A program made the position numbers and the translations under genes. Shown here one piece after another: positions 22,504 through 34,573 of a DNA stretch of 64,000 nucleotides. Origin of the DNA: Madurella fahalii (Eukaryota > Ascomycota > Sordariomycetes > Sordariales); assembly GCA_029876055.1 (NCBI GenBank), contig CM056879.1, forward strand, positions 1,922,001-1,986,000, in the 5' to 3' direction. Within the stretch, counting starts at the first letter, position 1. Each line of letters begins with the position of its first letter. The notes beneath the pieces were generated by a model. The model was not told where the DNA came from and searched no databases. It saw only the letters and a list, made by a program, of their open reading frames with translations.

Positions 22504-24329
22504 TCAGACAAGCCAGAACCAGAACCTTTCCCATGCATTGCGAGGAATCTGCGGAGGCCAGAGTCCGTCCTGAGCATCGAGAGCCGCCTTGCCAGAGAAG
22601 AGGTTCGCCTCAGAAGACGCCTTCCATGTCGTACGCTTCAAAATTTTCCAGACGACGAAGAGGAAAAAGAAAATCGGGACGCCAATGTACGAGGCCAGGA
22701 AATCTACCCAAAGATTAGCATCTGTGGCAGCGCAGCACAGTATTGTCGTACGGGAGCCGACAAACGGAGATTTGCATACCTGTAACATCCCAGTTGCCAT
22801 GGATAAACACGCTAAAGCCGTTGAATACGATGATGACGGCAAAGAAGATCAGCGCGAACCACGCTGTGTACGGCTGGAAAGGGCTCTTGAAGACGAGCGT
22901 GTCGCGATCAACACCCTGCGCCTTGAGCGCATAGTAGAACTTGATGTAGGTTACGCAGATGGAGCACCAGGTGAACAGCCCGGCAATCGTTGTGATGTTT
23001 TGGAACCACAGGAACGCCTCGGCCGCGCCGCCCTGGGTGTCAACCGAGAGGTAAGTCAGCAGGCATATGACCGACGTGGTCACGAGAGCCCAGTACGGGA
23101 TTCCGGCCTTGCTGCAAGTGAGGAGGACGCGGGGGGCCTGCCGGTTCTGGGCGAGGGCGTAGAGGTACCGCGAGCCGGTGTATAGAAAGGCGTTGGCGGA
23201 CGAGGTGGCCGACGAGAGGACGACGGCGTTGATGATGGATGGAAGTACCGTGATGCCAGCGTTCTGGATACCAATAACCCAGGGCGAGCGAGCAGCTCCT
23301 GGCGCACCGCTCTCCTGGGCCGACAAGAGATGCGGGTCGCTGGAAGACACCAGGACGCCAATGGCTAGTGAACCGAGAACGTAAAAGAACAGAATCCGCC
23401 AGAACACCCGGCGGACAGCCTTGGGGATGTTTTTGCGCGGGTTCTCGGCCTCTCCGGCTGCCACCGCGACCATCTCGACTCCGGTGTAGGAAAAGGCCGC
23501 ATTGACAAGGGTCGCGAAGAAGCCGAGGAATCTACCCAGGTCCCCGGTCGTTTGGTACTCCTTCATCGCGCCCGGATCCTGCCAGAAGTAGAAGCCGAGG
23601 CGTACGCCACGCGGATTGCCGCCAAGGTCTACAATAAAGGCCATGATGAGCAGCCCGATGATGGTGATGATTTTGATGGACGCGAAACAAAACTCAGCCT
23701 CGCCGTAGATGGCAACGGCAAAGATGTTGAGGAAGATGATGAATGCCAGTAAGATGCTAATCCAGACGGCGACGTTGACGTCTTGTGCGCCCTGCCAATA
23801 CCCGATAATGACTGCCGAGGCCGAGATTTCAGCGCAGATGGTGATGGCAGACGCGTACCAATTGTTCCAACCGACCGCGAAGCCAAGCGCCTCGTCGACG
23901 TAACGGGCGCAATACTGCGGGATGGCGCCCGGCAGCGGAAGCCACGTCGCCATCTCGCCGAGGCTCTGCATCATGGCGAAAATGGCAATGCCGGTCAAAG
24001 TGTACCCGAGGAGAAGGGACAACGGGCCGGCCCTAGTAAGAGCGCTGCCGATTCCCAGAAAGAGGCCGATCCCGATGGTTCCGCCCAGCGCTATGAACTG
24101 AATGTGGCGCGACTTTAACCTGAAGCCGTGCCGGTTAGCGAGGGACTGGTACACTGGCCGGCGCGATGCCCGTCCGGTCTCACCCTCGGTTGACATATCC
24201 GTATCGCTCGACAGCCGCGCTGCCGAGGACGGCTACGCCCTCTTCGAATCTGTCGGACTTGGGGTCATCGATGCTCTGATGGACGGGGTTGGGACCCTTC
24301 TCAGAGTCTGTCGAAATATCTTGCGCCAT
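22504..24329 (-). CDS. Amino-acid permease, DIP5-like (APC superfamily, YAT type)
   Basis: Plasma-membrane amino-acid/proton symporter of the fungal YAT family, closest in text to dicarboxylic amino-acid (Glu/Asp) permeases. The three exons are 24329-24184, 24119-22780 and 22703-22504, giving 561 residues. Intron 1 has GTGAGA, a CGCTAACC branch and TTCAG, and joins VNRG to LKSRHIQFIALGG, the signature entry into TM1. Intron 2 has GTATGC and TAG, and joins NWDVT to DFLASYIGVP. The hydrophilic N-terminal tail (about 49 residues) is followed by some 12 hydrophobic segments. Family blocks include GTIGIGLFLGIGSAL, GAIPQYCARYVDEALGF and NAAFSYTGVEMVAVAAGEA. The C-terminal ERFWFWLV is typical. Starting only at 24196 would replace the conserved RGLKSRHIQ entry, so the upstream exon is preferred. 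No neighbouring gene suggests a pathway. Confidence 0.93.
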
Positions 24330-27279
24330 CTTGTGCCGTGGTGCCGAAGGATCCCCGGAAGCTCCAAAACAAAGACGGCTTGGGTTGGAATGGAACGAGT
24401 CTAGGAGTTGACGGGTGCAACACAACTACATAGCGACGATGGGGAGCTGCAAACTTTTGAGCACATTCACATTTTAAGATCGGGTTCCCAGGGGGGCGAA
24501 TATATGCGGCATCCTCGGCGAAACATGCACCCACGGTAGCATCGCCGTCGAGGTACCCCTCACCCACTCGAGGCTGCTTTGTAGGGATTCTCCAAGAGCC
24601 ATGGTGGCACAACGTTAGCGGGCAGTAATCTGCTCCTAAAATAAGACATGAACGGAATCTGTAGAGATAACCTGGTCTGCAATGCATGTCACATCAATAG
24701 CACCCATCATCCGGCCCGGGCAACACACTGCACAGATCCACGAGGGCTCGGCTGCTTGCGGCCGGGGATTGTTCCGCATCTCACGTTGTGCGCCTGTATT
24801 CCACCGTCCGGATGGCGACAACGAGGCCACAATGTATTGTCTTACATTCACACGGAGCAGTATTAGACCGATTTGTCCAGCCGTCCGCCCATTTGTAGGA
24901 CCAAGCTGCACATCAGCTCCGCTCCCGCACCGGCACATAGTTTACACCCAAGAGATCGTCCCTTAATTAGCCTGCCGTCCCCGTCTCCCCGCAAATCAAC
25001 CCACGCCTCCCGTCGCAGCCCTCGAGACTCATGATTGGCTACAAGTCCGCTTCGCCACGTCGGCCCAAATCCGTAACTGGGTTCTGGACCGCTAACCAGG
25101 CGATACATGCTCGCCAAGTTTGTACATGCGCACTTGTACCTCCCCCATGGCGAATCAGGCTTTAGCTCGAGTACCGTGGTCGCATCAGTAGGTCTCAGCT
25201 GGTTTAGCACCTTCCAGATTCACTATGTTGATCACATCCATTGCGACTCTATCTTTAGGCCACACCATGATACATGAGCCTCTGCGGAGAGGGTTGATTA
25301 TCTTTGCTAACTATCAGCAATTGGCAAGACGAGTTCATCAGCGACAAGTTGAGCGATACGCACTTTGGCCTCTACAGTACCGTTGCCAAGATCAGTTCGT
25401 AGTTACATGCCAGGGACAAAAATATCGTGCGTGTACCGGTTCTTGTTTGAGCTTGCATCAATCCGGCTCTTCAACAGCTTCCAGCGTCTGCCCACCCCTC
25501 AGCCGAGCAGCCCTCGGTGTCGCCCCAAATTAAGGTTAGGTAGTTTCCAAGGCCCAAACGTAAGCTTTTCCCGTCCATATCCATACTTTGTACATTATTA
25601 CAAATGAGTAGTGGTTGAAAAAAGCGTTCCTTGCATTGCTTAGTCCGTCCCTACTAGTCATTCCTACTACCGATATCCCAGATTCCTCATGCCATGCTCC
25701 CTAGACAGCGGGTATTCCCTATATGCGGGTCTAGACACCCAGCACCCTACTGTCAAGATACCTAGTATTTGCCAGAGGCTTGACCCGACGAGCAATGCCA
25801 ACCGCGCTTATGATCCGCCCGCGATGTTTTCGATGCATGCCGCCATCTCGGCGTCTGAGGCTTGCAACACTGAGAGCGGAGGATCTGTCAGGGACTTGCA
25901 GGACAAAACCTGCGTATGTAGTGACCGGCATGGCAAGCGCAAATCGAGTGTCCGATATCCGCTGCTGTTGATAGTACGCTTCTTAATAGAAATTTCCCTC
26001 GTTGACCGACGGACCATCTTCGGGTAGAAGCAACATAGGTACCTTACCTACAACTACATTGTATGATTACCAAATGTTTCTAAACGAAAGGGGATTGCGG
26101 GTTCTTGCAGGTAGCTCTCAGAGCGCCGTTCGTCCCCTTGTCAAGAGGGAGCTGACGCACGGGCGGCCGTACACTGACACGACTTACACAACCGACTGCC
26201 TGAGGGAACTGAATTACCGAGCGTCAGGGGGCACCATGGGGTGGGGTTCAGGTTTACTAGCACGAGCCGCATTCACGTGAAAGGTCCATGAACCGTGTGT
26301 TTGGGGCGGGACGGAATCATGACCCGGCTATGAGAGAGGAAGCAAAGAAAAGAGTACCTTATGGGACGAGGATGTCTGCGACATCTTGGAGGAGAAATGC
26401 GAAGCTGTGATACGATGTAATGTTGCAAACTCGGCGGAAGGACTAAGAAGGGGTCGTACCCAGACCCCAACGGGGGTCGCCAGAAGGTCTAAATCGGATT
26501 CGGAATGACGATCACTCTGCTGCCTACACTAGTAGGTACCTTACACGACCTTCATCATTACATCATGTGATTATTATATACATGTTCGTTGCCTACCAAG
26601 AGGCAAAGCTATAAATCGCCCAAAAGCTAACCGGGTACCAAGTTGTTGCAACCTATTCCTAACTAATTATCAATAGTTCCCAGGGCTCCACGGAGCTCAT
26701 GCAAACGATCAAAGGCAAGTTTAAACATAATAGTCGTCATTGTAACCGTTCCGAAGCCCGAAAATGCAATCACCAATGCCCGACCTAAAACGCCGACCAG
26801 TCCCAATCCCTCAGCGCGCCTGCAACTTGAACAAAACAAGAATACAATGTCCCCGCGGATCGTCTGAGAACAACTCCCCGAAAGCAGGAGTGTCAAGATC
26901 GACCGCACACCCCCCAAAAGTACCTTGACGTTCCTTGCTTGACATTGGCAAGGTAGGTTAGTGAAAGGGAATGCGAACCGCTGAATCGGAAGAAGATAAG
27001 GGATGCATCACTCGGGAGCCCACAATCTGCGGTAGCCACAGGCTGATAGACCGCCCCTTCTTTCCATTCCATCCCAGCACAACTTACCGTGTCGTCCCCA
27101 CTGCCTCCATAACCGCCCCTGCCTTGATTAAAGAGCAGCCTTTTCGTCAGACGCCAGGCCTCGACTCATCGGCCGTCCAACAACTCCCCCACCCCCCATG
27201 CGGATACCTAGGTAGGTGATTCCTTTTCGCGCAGCCCCTCATCTCCTAACCCGCCCCAAAACCCCGAAGCTATTAACTA
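24330..27279. other. Gene-free tract
   Basis: Nearly 3 kb without a supportable gene. Short frames occur on both strands. One on the minus strand at 26917-26663 is hydrophobic, but it lacks a family match, a good start context or a splice partner. No repeats or RNA genes were seen. Confidence 0.45.
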
Positions 27280-29324
27280 CTAGACCCGCCCTTTACCCTT
27301 CCCATTGCCATTGCCCGACACGAAGCCAGCGAGGGCGCTCGGCGGGGCGGCGGGGCCGAGGCCGGCGAGGCCGTCGGCGTCGACGCCGTAGCGCACGCGC
27401 AGGGCCGCCAGCTCGTGCGGGAGGTACGTCTTGGCCGCGTCGGTCCCGGCCTGCTCGCGCAGCCAGGCCGTCTGGGCGCTCTTGAGCAGCTCGCCGAGCC
27501 CGGCCCCGCGCATGACGGGGATGGCGAGCCGCGCGTGCAGCCGCGCGCTGCCCGCCGCCGCCAGCGCGACCACCGCCAGCGATGCCGCCGGCAGCACCGC
27601 GAGCAGGTGCGCCCGCCCCGGCGACAGCTTCCTGCTCAGCACCGTGCAGCGGAGCGTGGCCCCCCCTCGGCTCCGGGTTGGTTGGCGTCACCGCTGGACG
27701 GGTTGGTGGTGGTGGAGGTTGCTTGCGCGAGCGCGCCGATGGAGAGGCGGATGAATTCCTCGAGCCCCGGGATCGTCCAGGTGTTGCTGTCGGTGCTGCC
27801 GGCCGAGGGAGGCACCGAGGTCGTCAAGGCCACTGGTCGGTTGGTCGAGCTCGAGTTGGTAAACATGGGCTGCGTGCCGTCGACGCTGGGGCTTGCCATG
27901 AGGGGGGCGACGGTGAACCAGAGTAGGAGCTCGTTGATGCGAGTTTGACGGGAGGCGGCGGGGCTGACGGCGAGATTGGATGTCGATGAGAGGACGGGGA
28001 GGTCTAGACCCTCGTTGTCCGCTGGGGCGTGGCCGTCAAACCCCACGGAGAGGACGTCGTCCCGGGCTTCGATCTCCACGTCACACGCTATAGCGGATGC
28101 GCCGGTTAAGCTCCCGAGGATTAGTGGGGTGGCGCTGCCGCCCTCAATCGTCCCGTTGAGCGCGGCAAACACCAAGGTCGTTCGTGTGAGCCGGTCGGAG
28201 ACAAAGTCGAAGCCGTCCGCCCAAATAGTTAGCTGCTGTTGTGGACGGACCCAGACCTCCGCGCTGCTGTTCTTCTCTCCAGCTCGGGTCGAATTGTTGT
28301 TCGTACGCGTCATGTTGGTCAGGAATGCGTTCCACCAGACATTGTCCCTGTTTACCTGCCGTAGTTGGTGTGGACTACACGAGACGGATGTCTGGAATCT
28401 CACTGCCCTCGCCGTGAAGTTGCCCCTCTCGCTCAAGGCCTCCCGGTCAATGTACCAGTCCCTATATGCCGGCATGGGCTCGGACGCCGGGTCTGTGGCC
28501 CAAGCATCGTACTCGGCCACCATCCGGACAATTACGGATGTGGGTGGATTCGTTTGCGCATATAACTCGCCGATACCCGCGCCCGGGCTGTAGTTGCTAT
28601 GGAGCTGGACAGGCTGCCAGGTCGGGGTATATGCGTGGCCGACGAGCGGAGGCGCAGCAAATGGGACCAGGGCCACTGTAAGGGCGCAGGCCAGCACGAA
28701 CCCGGCAGCCAGTGACCTCACCGACATCAGCGCCGCAGGAGCTGACATGATGGACCCCCGGGTTGCCGACAGGTAGGCATTCAGTCCTCCGATGGTGAAC
28801 GGCTGCTTGTGAAGCAGGGGCCAGACGGCCGTCTCGCAGAACCCCAATGCGGTGTATGCCAGCGCCACCAAGCCGATCATGTAGACCAGGGTAATGATTC
28901 CCTGGATCGTCCCGAGATTCTCAATGGTCCACTCATCAGCCGTGTGGCAAGCGTTCGCCCAAGACGGGCACTCGAGCATCTGCGTGCTCGTCACGCTGGT
29001 GTAGGCGATTGCGACGACCACAAATATGACGCCAGCACCCAGGGCGGCGGCAAGGGAAAGGTGAGTGGCCACAAAGGGCCACAACCCTAGTCGTCTCGGC
29101 GTCGGGTGGGCGCCAAGAACGAAGTCATGATCAGAAGCCAGTTGTCGCACATATCCGGGAGTCGGAGCGGTGGTCATGTCGCCCGACGATCCAAGATCAA
29201 CGTACGGTAACGAATGCTGCGGATCAAACTCCTCTTTGAAGACGGATCGGTGCGACCTATGAGACAAGTGCGATCTGTGCGATCGGGTTCGGGCGAGGGA
29301 GGATGGTTGTGGTGAGTCGGACAT
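27280..29324 (-). pseudogene. Large fungal polytopic membrane protein, one-base frameshift
   Basis: Second member of the membrane-protein type at 12.4-14.5 kb. From ATG 29324 the frame encodes a Ser/Arg/His-rich cytosolic tail. Helices follow near VATHLSLAAALGAGVIFVVV, GIITLVYMIGLVALAYTAL and SLAAGFVLACALTVALV, then a long N-glycosylation-rich ectodomain and the membrane-proximal WTIPGLEEFIRLSIGAL. The frame then ends early at SAARC. A C7 run on the plus strand (27660-27666) sits at the break. One more base there gives GGATLRCTVLSRKLSPGRA, the last helix HLLAVLPAASLAVVALAAAG and a cytosolic tail to the stop at 27280, about 681 residues in all. The break would remove the final helix. The run of seven identical bases makes an assembly error quite likely. 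Confidence 0.82.
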
Positions 29325-30694
29325 GGGCCCAAGGGATATCTTGATAAGAGAGAGAGAGAGAGAGAGAGAAGGGGAGTATTGAAGGCCGGAAAAAGCGATT
29401 GGCGTGAGGAAAGAAAAAGAATTAAACGGGAAACACGAAGCGCAAAAGCTTTACCTTAGGTACGATGACTTGACTACGGCGAGCAAATGAAGCAAAAAAA
29501 CCAGCGCGACTTCACGGGTGTCTGCTCGCCTCGGACCTTGGCTAGCGGCGAATGCCCTATCACTCCGCAGTTCTACGTGGCTGGGCCCCGTGCCAATAAC
29601 AGGCGTCGCTGGGCTTGACAGCTTGCAATGTGCGCTCCGTTGCGGTTGATTTGGCTGTCCACATACGCAGCCTAATTGCCAGGGACTTGCCCCACGGTAG
29701 AGTTGGGCACCACGAAGGGATCCCGGACTCGCAAAATGCGTGTCTGGCTTCGTGGCCAGTGATGTCAGGTGGCTTGGCCTCAGAGGTTTGAGGTTCAGTG
29801 AGTTGTGCCCAATAGGGGCAGGTCCCGCTTCTCTGTGCCAGGGCCCGCAGGCGATGGATTGGCCCGACGGTTTGGATGCGAAGCGCCGGATGCGACTTGT
29901 CTCTGTGCATTTTTGCTGGGGTCTCAATTTGTTTTGAAACTAATTAGCACCGTGCTTCAGAGAGAATACAGCTTTGTTGAGGAAACTCTGTCTTGGGTCT
30001 TGACGCTTGAGTGCGAAGAGACATAAACTACCAAGGTACCTAAACTAGAAGGAGCTTTGATGCGATCAGCCCTTGGAAGAATTGAATAACAAACTACACC
30101 ATGGCTTCCGTTTTCAAATTGCCTGCCTTGGTACCTTCTCATGACATGTTTTTTTACACTGGCATGCAGAGTCGCCTCCATAGAGTAGTACCGATCTATA
30201 CGGTGAGCTTTGGTTGACTGAGTACAGAAATAGTAGGTAGTTTCCGGTATGCACGGAAATGCTCAGGTCTGGGCCAGTTCATGCGATCCGCCTCTGTTTC
30301 TGCTTTTGCTTCTATCAGGTTCATCCCGATACAGTAGAGCAGCCAGCCAAGTAGCTACCTCAACCATTATCATACACGGTCCGTCTTTCTAGCAGGCAGT
30401 CGCTGGGCACCGCAGACTACCTAGGCGTTGTTACGGAGGTATTCAGTTTGACAGCTGAGACTCACTACCTACTCAGCACAACCAGAACGGATACTAGTGC
30501 AATATGTTCCAAACATTAGGTGGCATCTATGTACAACCTAGGCACCTCTCACAAATGTTCATCTACGCATGGCCCTTGCCGGTTCCAGGCATCCCATGTA
30601 TAACTAGAACTCTAACCCAAGACGAAATGCGCCGCGCCATGCAATGCGAAACATTTTAACCTCTACAATTTCTCATCTAAAACGGACTCAGTCC
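29325..30694. other. Intergenic between two minus-strand genes
   Basis: Holds the GA microsatellite and otherwise only short overlapping frames. It serves as upstream region of the membrane-protein gene and downstream region of the MARVEL-like gene. Confidence 0.45.
29348..29370 (+). repeat. (GA)n microsatellite
   Basis: About eleven GA units lie just upstream of the membrane-protein start codon (on its 5' side), probably in the untranslated leader or core promoter. Confidence 0.9.
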
Positions 30695-31505
30695 TCAGAC
30701 GGCAGAAGCCGCAGCAACGGGACGCTGGCTCATCTCAAAACCCTGCTGCTGGGACTCGTACGGCTGAGGTGCGTAGCCTTGGCCGCCGTACGCAGTAGCC
30801 TCGGAAGCGGCCTGGGGGTCGTAGAAGGCGGCGGTCCGGGGGTAGTCCTGAGCGTAGGGTTGGGGGTACGTCGTCTGGGGCCCGTAGGCAGTGTTGCCCT
30901 GGACGAGGTTGTGCACCTCGGGGTTGTGCAACTCGGGGTTGTGTGTGGGTGCATAGGTGCCGCGAAGCGAGCCCTTGCGGTACTGGTGGAAGACAACGGC
31001 CGCGTAAATGAGGAGGCCGAGGAAGGAGAGCCTTGAAAACAAGGTTAGCATCTGCGGAGAGAAAACGGACCGCCGCGGCGGCGGTGAAAACTCACAAAAC
31101 GATGACGCTGATGACGATGGAGACGACGCCGTTGTGTGCGCCGATCATTCCGAGGATGAAGCTGACAGTGTAAATGATGGACTGCGAGATGTTGACGCCG
31201 AGGAAAAAAGGAGGGCTGAGCGTGCGCCTCGCGCGCTTGACGATGCAGACTATGTCGAGGATCAGGCAGATCAGGATAATGACCATCATGACGACCGAGA
31301 CGGCCAGGAGAGTATCGTAGGTGAGGCTGGAGTGGTATTCTTCGAAGAGCCGGTGGCGGTCGTTTCTGAAGACGCTGAGCCCTGCGACAACGATGCCGTA
31401 GAGACCAATATGGACGATCATGATGATGATGCGGATGACCCAAAAGGGTATCAGAACGCGCTTGAGGAAGGGCGACGAGTCGCCAACGACGTAGGGGGCT
31501 GACAT
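30695..31505 (-). CDS. MARVEL-like tetraspan membrane protein
   Basis: Probable four-helix membrane protein of the fungal MARVEL type (plasma-membrane or vesicle organisation is inferred from the family). The exons are 31505-31096 and 31031-30695, giving 248 residues. The intron has a GTGAGT donor, a GCTAACC branch and a CAAG acceptor, and joins VIVL to LSFLGLLIY in frame. Helices lie at VLIPFWVIRIIIMIVHIGLY, LLAVSVVMMVIILICLILDI, IIYTVSFILGMIG and across the splice junction. The cytosolic tail is rich in Tyr, Gln and Pro (PQPYAQDYPRTAAFYDPQ) and ends in FEMSQRPVAAASAV. There is no signal sequence beyond the first helix. It is an ordinary single-copy gene with no informative neighbours. Confidence 0.85.
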
Positions 31506-32456
31506 GGCTGCGGGCCGCGGTCGAGTCGCAAGTCGTGGATTCGGCCCAGTCGAGTCTGCCGGTTTCTGTGTGCGGCCTGGTTTAGGTGAGGTAAGGTAGC
31601 CGAAGCGGAAGCGGGAGCGACTTCGCGACTTTCGCTACACAGCACGTTGAAGCCGAAAGCGTTAGGGGTTCGGGATCGTGCCGACCGCCACGACAGGAAG
31701 GAAACCCCCCGCTGTTAAATGTTGGAGCGCAAGTCGCACAAAATTTCCGAGCTCCTGCCAGGCATCCTTGCCCGTTTGGGACCCGTTCGCGATGCACGAC
31801 ACGGCCAACCACGGGACGCCAACCAAGGCGCGGCAAGGTGAGCTAAGCCACATGTCCGTAGCTAGGGTCACCGCTCCGCCAGGGACCAGGAGCTTGGCAC
31901 GTCTCCAGACGGTGTTGACGACAGGCGTCGATTGGCCTCGCCAAGCATGTCCGGGGTGCCCAATCTTGGTGCCTGTGCCCTAAAATCTAGTGTGGGAAAA
32001 TCGAGGTAAAAGCTGTGCTGCGCTGCGCTGCGGATCTGCGCGACGCCCAAGCTAATGAACAGGCTGCTAAATGCGGAAACGAGGGTGGCCTGAAACCCGG
32101 CATGCTCTTTGGAAAGGCCGTTCCCTGTCCTGCATCGTCTCACCTCAGCTGCGTGAGGAAATGACCGACTGACCATACCGAGGGCAGCGCAGTAATCACG
32201 CACTAAGGCACACTCGATGCCTTCGACGGAAAGGGCCTCTGAACCGTTTTCTTTTGTGCAATCCCGCCAGCTCAGATCAGCAGCTTTTTACGGTCTTGTC
32301 CCCGATAGTAAGCACTAGCACGGGGCGGGGACTGGGGATCCATGCCTGCTGCTGTGGCCACCGCCACACAGCATAACCTTATTGGAGACATCATGCACCG
32401 ACGCAGTTCTGCCAAACGCGTAGGATCCATTCCCACATCCTTTCACTCTGACCCTG

Positions 32457-32483
32457 TTTTTTTTTTTTGGGGGGGGGGGGGGG
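32457..32483 (+). repeat. T12G15 homopolymer tract
   Basis: Twelve T are followed directly by fifteen G. The G run could form a quadruplex-prone strand only with partner runs, which are not adjacent. It is a difficult template and a place to distrust base counts. Confidence 0.9.
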
Positions 32484-34160
32484 TGGTCTTTTCTCTCACG
32501 CTTCTTCCCAACCCACTTGCCACCCAGTAATGTATATTTCTCCCATCCAGCTTATCCCATACTCGGTTTTGTTCATTTTCACCCTCCATGCCAGTGTTGG
32601 TTGCCGTCGGAAGAAAGCTCAACTTCGCGGGTCGGGAACCGGCCAATCAGCGCGAACTTGTCCCTGAGAGCTGTACTACGTAGATGGCTGTCAATGACCG
32701 CCAGAAGCATGACGCTCGAACCCATGTTAACAGAAGGATGCGAGAGGTGGAAACCGGGATCGGCGGGAAGTCAGTCGTGCGCAAATCTCGCGGCAATCCG
32801 ATCACTGTCCCGGAAGTATAGGGTTGCCGTGATGGTCGAGATGACAATAGATCCGCGCGAACAATGGGTGGGCCGGGATGGTCACACAGCGGTGGCGAAA
32901 CTGTTGCAACTTGGCGAAATATTCTGGCCAACCTTGTCTCTTCTCCAGTGTCGACCATGCGCTTGGCCAGGACGTCGACATCCTCACCATTTCAACAGCC
33001 TTACAATAAAAAGCGAGAAAAATCCAGAAGTCACGGTCTTTTGCCAAGGGGTGCGATTGCGCCTCCATTAACTCTGAAAGTAGTCTTACCCTTTCGGACA
33101 TGTAAATGTCGACCTAGGATCTGGGTAATAACAGAAGAAAAATAATTCATTCTTGTGCAGTGCAAAACACCCCTTGTTGACATAGCACTGTGGATAATAA
33201 TAAGTTGTAATCATTTCTTTTACCTCATTCATCACTCCAAGTAGCCCTAGGAGACCTCCTTAATTCTCATAACATCAAAATACCTTAATTAAACCTGCAG
33301 CAGTAAACAAGGGAGGAATCTCGCCAGAAATACTTGCTGTACCAGCCGCGGAGGTACCCTAATTACTACGGAAAACCCAAAAATCGCGCCCCAAGTATAG
33401 TTGTAATCTTTAACTTGAACCGAAGAAGGAGACTTGCACGCTAAGGCGCCGCAAAAAGATCGTTGGGGGATCCGGGAAGGTCGTTGCTAGATGCGCCGCA
33501 GCACCTATATACCTACCTTACTACGTATCGAGGATCAACCATATTACTTCGAGACAGAGCTTTGTGGCCGGAACCATCTAGGACCGCGCCTGATTGTTCT
33601 TTCAGGTCGCAATGTAATGTAATACCATTACATAATTTGAAGTGGCAAACACATTAAACGGAGGCAGCTACAGCTACTAATTCGTAGGACAGACTCGGCC
33701 CGTCAGCGGGCCGAACAGGGTGAGAAGTGTTTACGCCTGACCTCCAGTCTATCTCGCCCTGTTTCGTCTCCCACATGAACAATGCCTGTGTTGCATGGTG
33801 GACATTGTGAGTATGGTTTAAACACCCAATTCATTGTAACCCACATCCTTTCCGTGGTTCATAATCCGGGCAAACAATCTACCCGATAGAACCGGAAGCC
33901 AGGTTCCTTTCGGCATAGCTAAAAGCAGAGTTTGGGAACGCTACGGAATCGATTGGCTGCTCTATGTGCGGCAGCTGTTTCTGCCAACTAGGCGAGAAGA
34001 GAAGCATGTCCCTTTGTTTGGGGAAACGCTGAAGCGATGAGTGTCTTCCAAGAAGGCAAGTTACTAATATCACCACCGAACGAAACATCAAGCTTGTCAG
34101 CGTCGCATTCGCGGTTTTTCGGAAGCACTGATCGAGGGGAGATGTAGAAGGGAATAAGGA

Positions 34161-34166
34161 TATAAA
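34161..34166 (+). promoter_or_regulatory. TATA box of the cysteine-rich peptide gene
   Basis: TATAAA (in GGATATAAAGG) lies 107 bases before the ATG at 34268, the usual distance for a strongly expressed small fungal secreted-protein gene. It supports transcription of the peptide gene. Confidence 0.55.
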
Positions 34167-34267
34167 GGCTCCGGAACCAACAACAACATGAGGATTTTTA
34201 CAGTGTCCTAACCCTTTCCTGCTTGCCAACGAAACATCTCCTCAAAAGTCAAACTTACAGCGTCAAC

Positions 34268-34573
34268 ATGAAACTCAGTATTGCCATCGCCGTGTTCGGC
34301 TTTGTAGCTACATCCTTCGCGAATCCCCTCCCCGAGCCTGAGATGGGGCAGCTTGAGGGTAAGTAGAACGATTCATCCTAAGTTTCCCCCTTAATCCCAG
34401 ACATCGACAAACACATTCAAACCTCGCCGGCGACTTTGAAAGATATCATACACAACTCTGACATGATATCAGCACGCAATTGCCCGGCCGGGAATATCCT
34501 AGAAAGTTGCTGGCGCCAGTGCAAGACAGCCGCTTGCCGGCGCTGCTGTAACCGTGCCTGTGTGATCTGCTAG
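34268..34573 (+). CDS. Small secreted cysteine-rich peptide precursor
   Basis: A short spliced gene. Exon 1 (34268-34358) encodes a signal peptide, MKLSIAIAVFGFVATSFA, then the pro-segment NPLPEPEMGQLE. A GTAAGT donor follows. Two acceptors are in frame: AG at 34471-34472 (114-nt intron, CTGAC branch, 63 residues) or CAG at 34398-34400 (42-nt intron, 87 residues). I prefer the first because of the branch site and the resulting LEARNC junction. The mature part carries eight Cys in about 31 residues, with motifs NCPAGN, SCWRQC and ACRRCCNRACVIC, and ends on Cys. It is cationic. It has the form of fungal defensin-like or effector-like peptides, but the Cys pattern is not one I recognise. A TATA box lies upstream, and the next gene is convergent. 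Confidence 0.72.

Larger units (their letters stand above)
31506..34267. other. Gene-free tract with a possible enzyme fragment and a T12G15 tract
   Basis: Nearly 2.8 kb. On the minus strand at about 31980-31662 one frame reads GVPWLAVSCIANGS followed by DAWQELGNFVRLALQHL. This faintly resembles the C-terminal strand and helix of nucleoside-phosphorylase-type proteins, with the usual Asp replaced by Asn. It has no start codon or upstream domain, so I treat it as at most a relic. A T12G15 tract lies at 32457-32483. Nothing else was recognised up to the small peptide gene. Confidence 0.35.

Noticed and set aside
30644..31502. Plus-strand frames over the MARVEL-like gene, one very Asp/Glu-rich
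   Set aside because: Antisense shadows; the minus strand has membrane helices and a well-formed intron.
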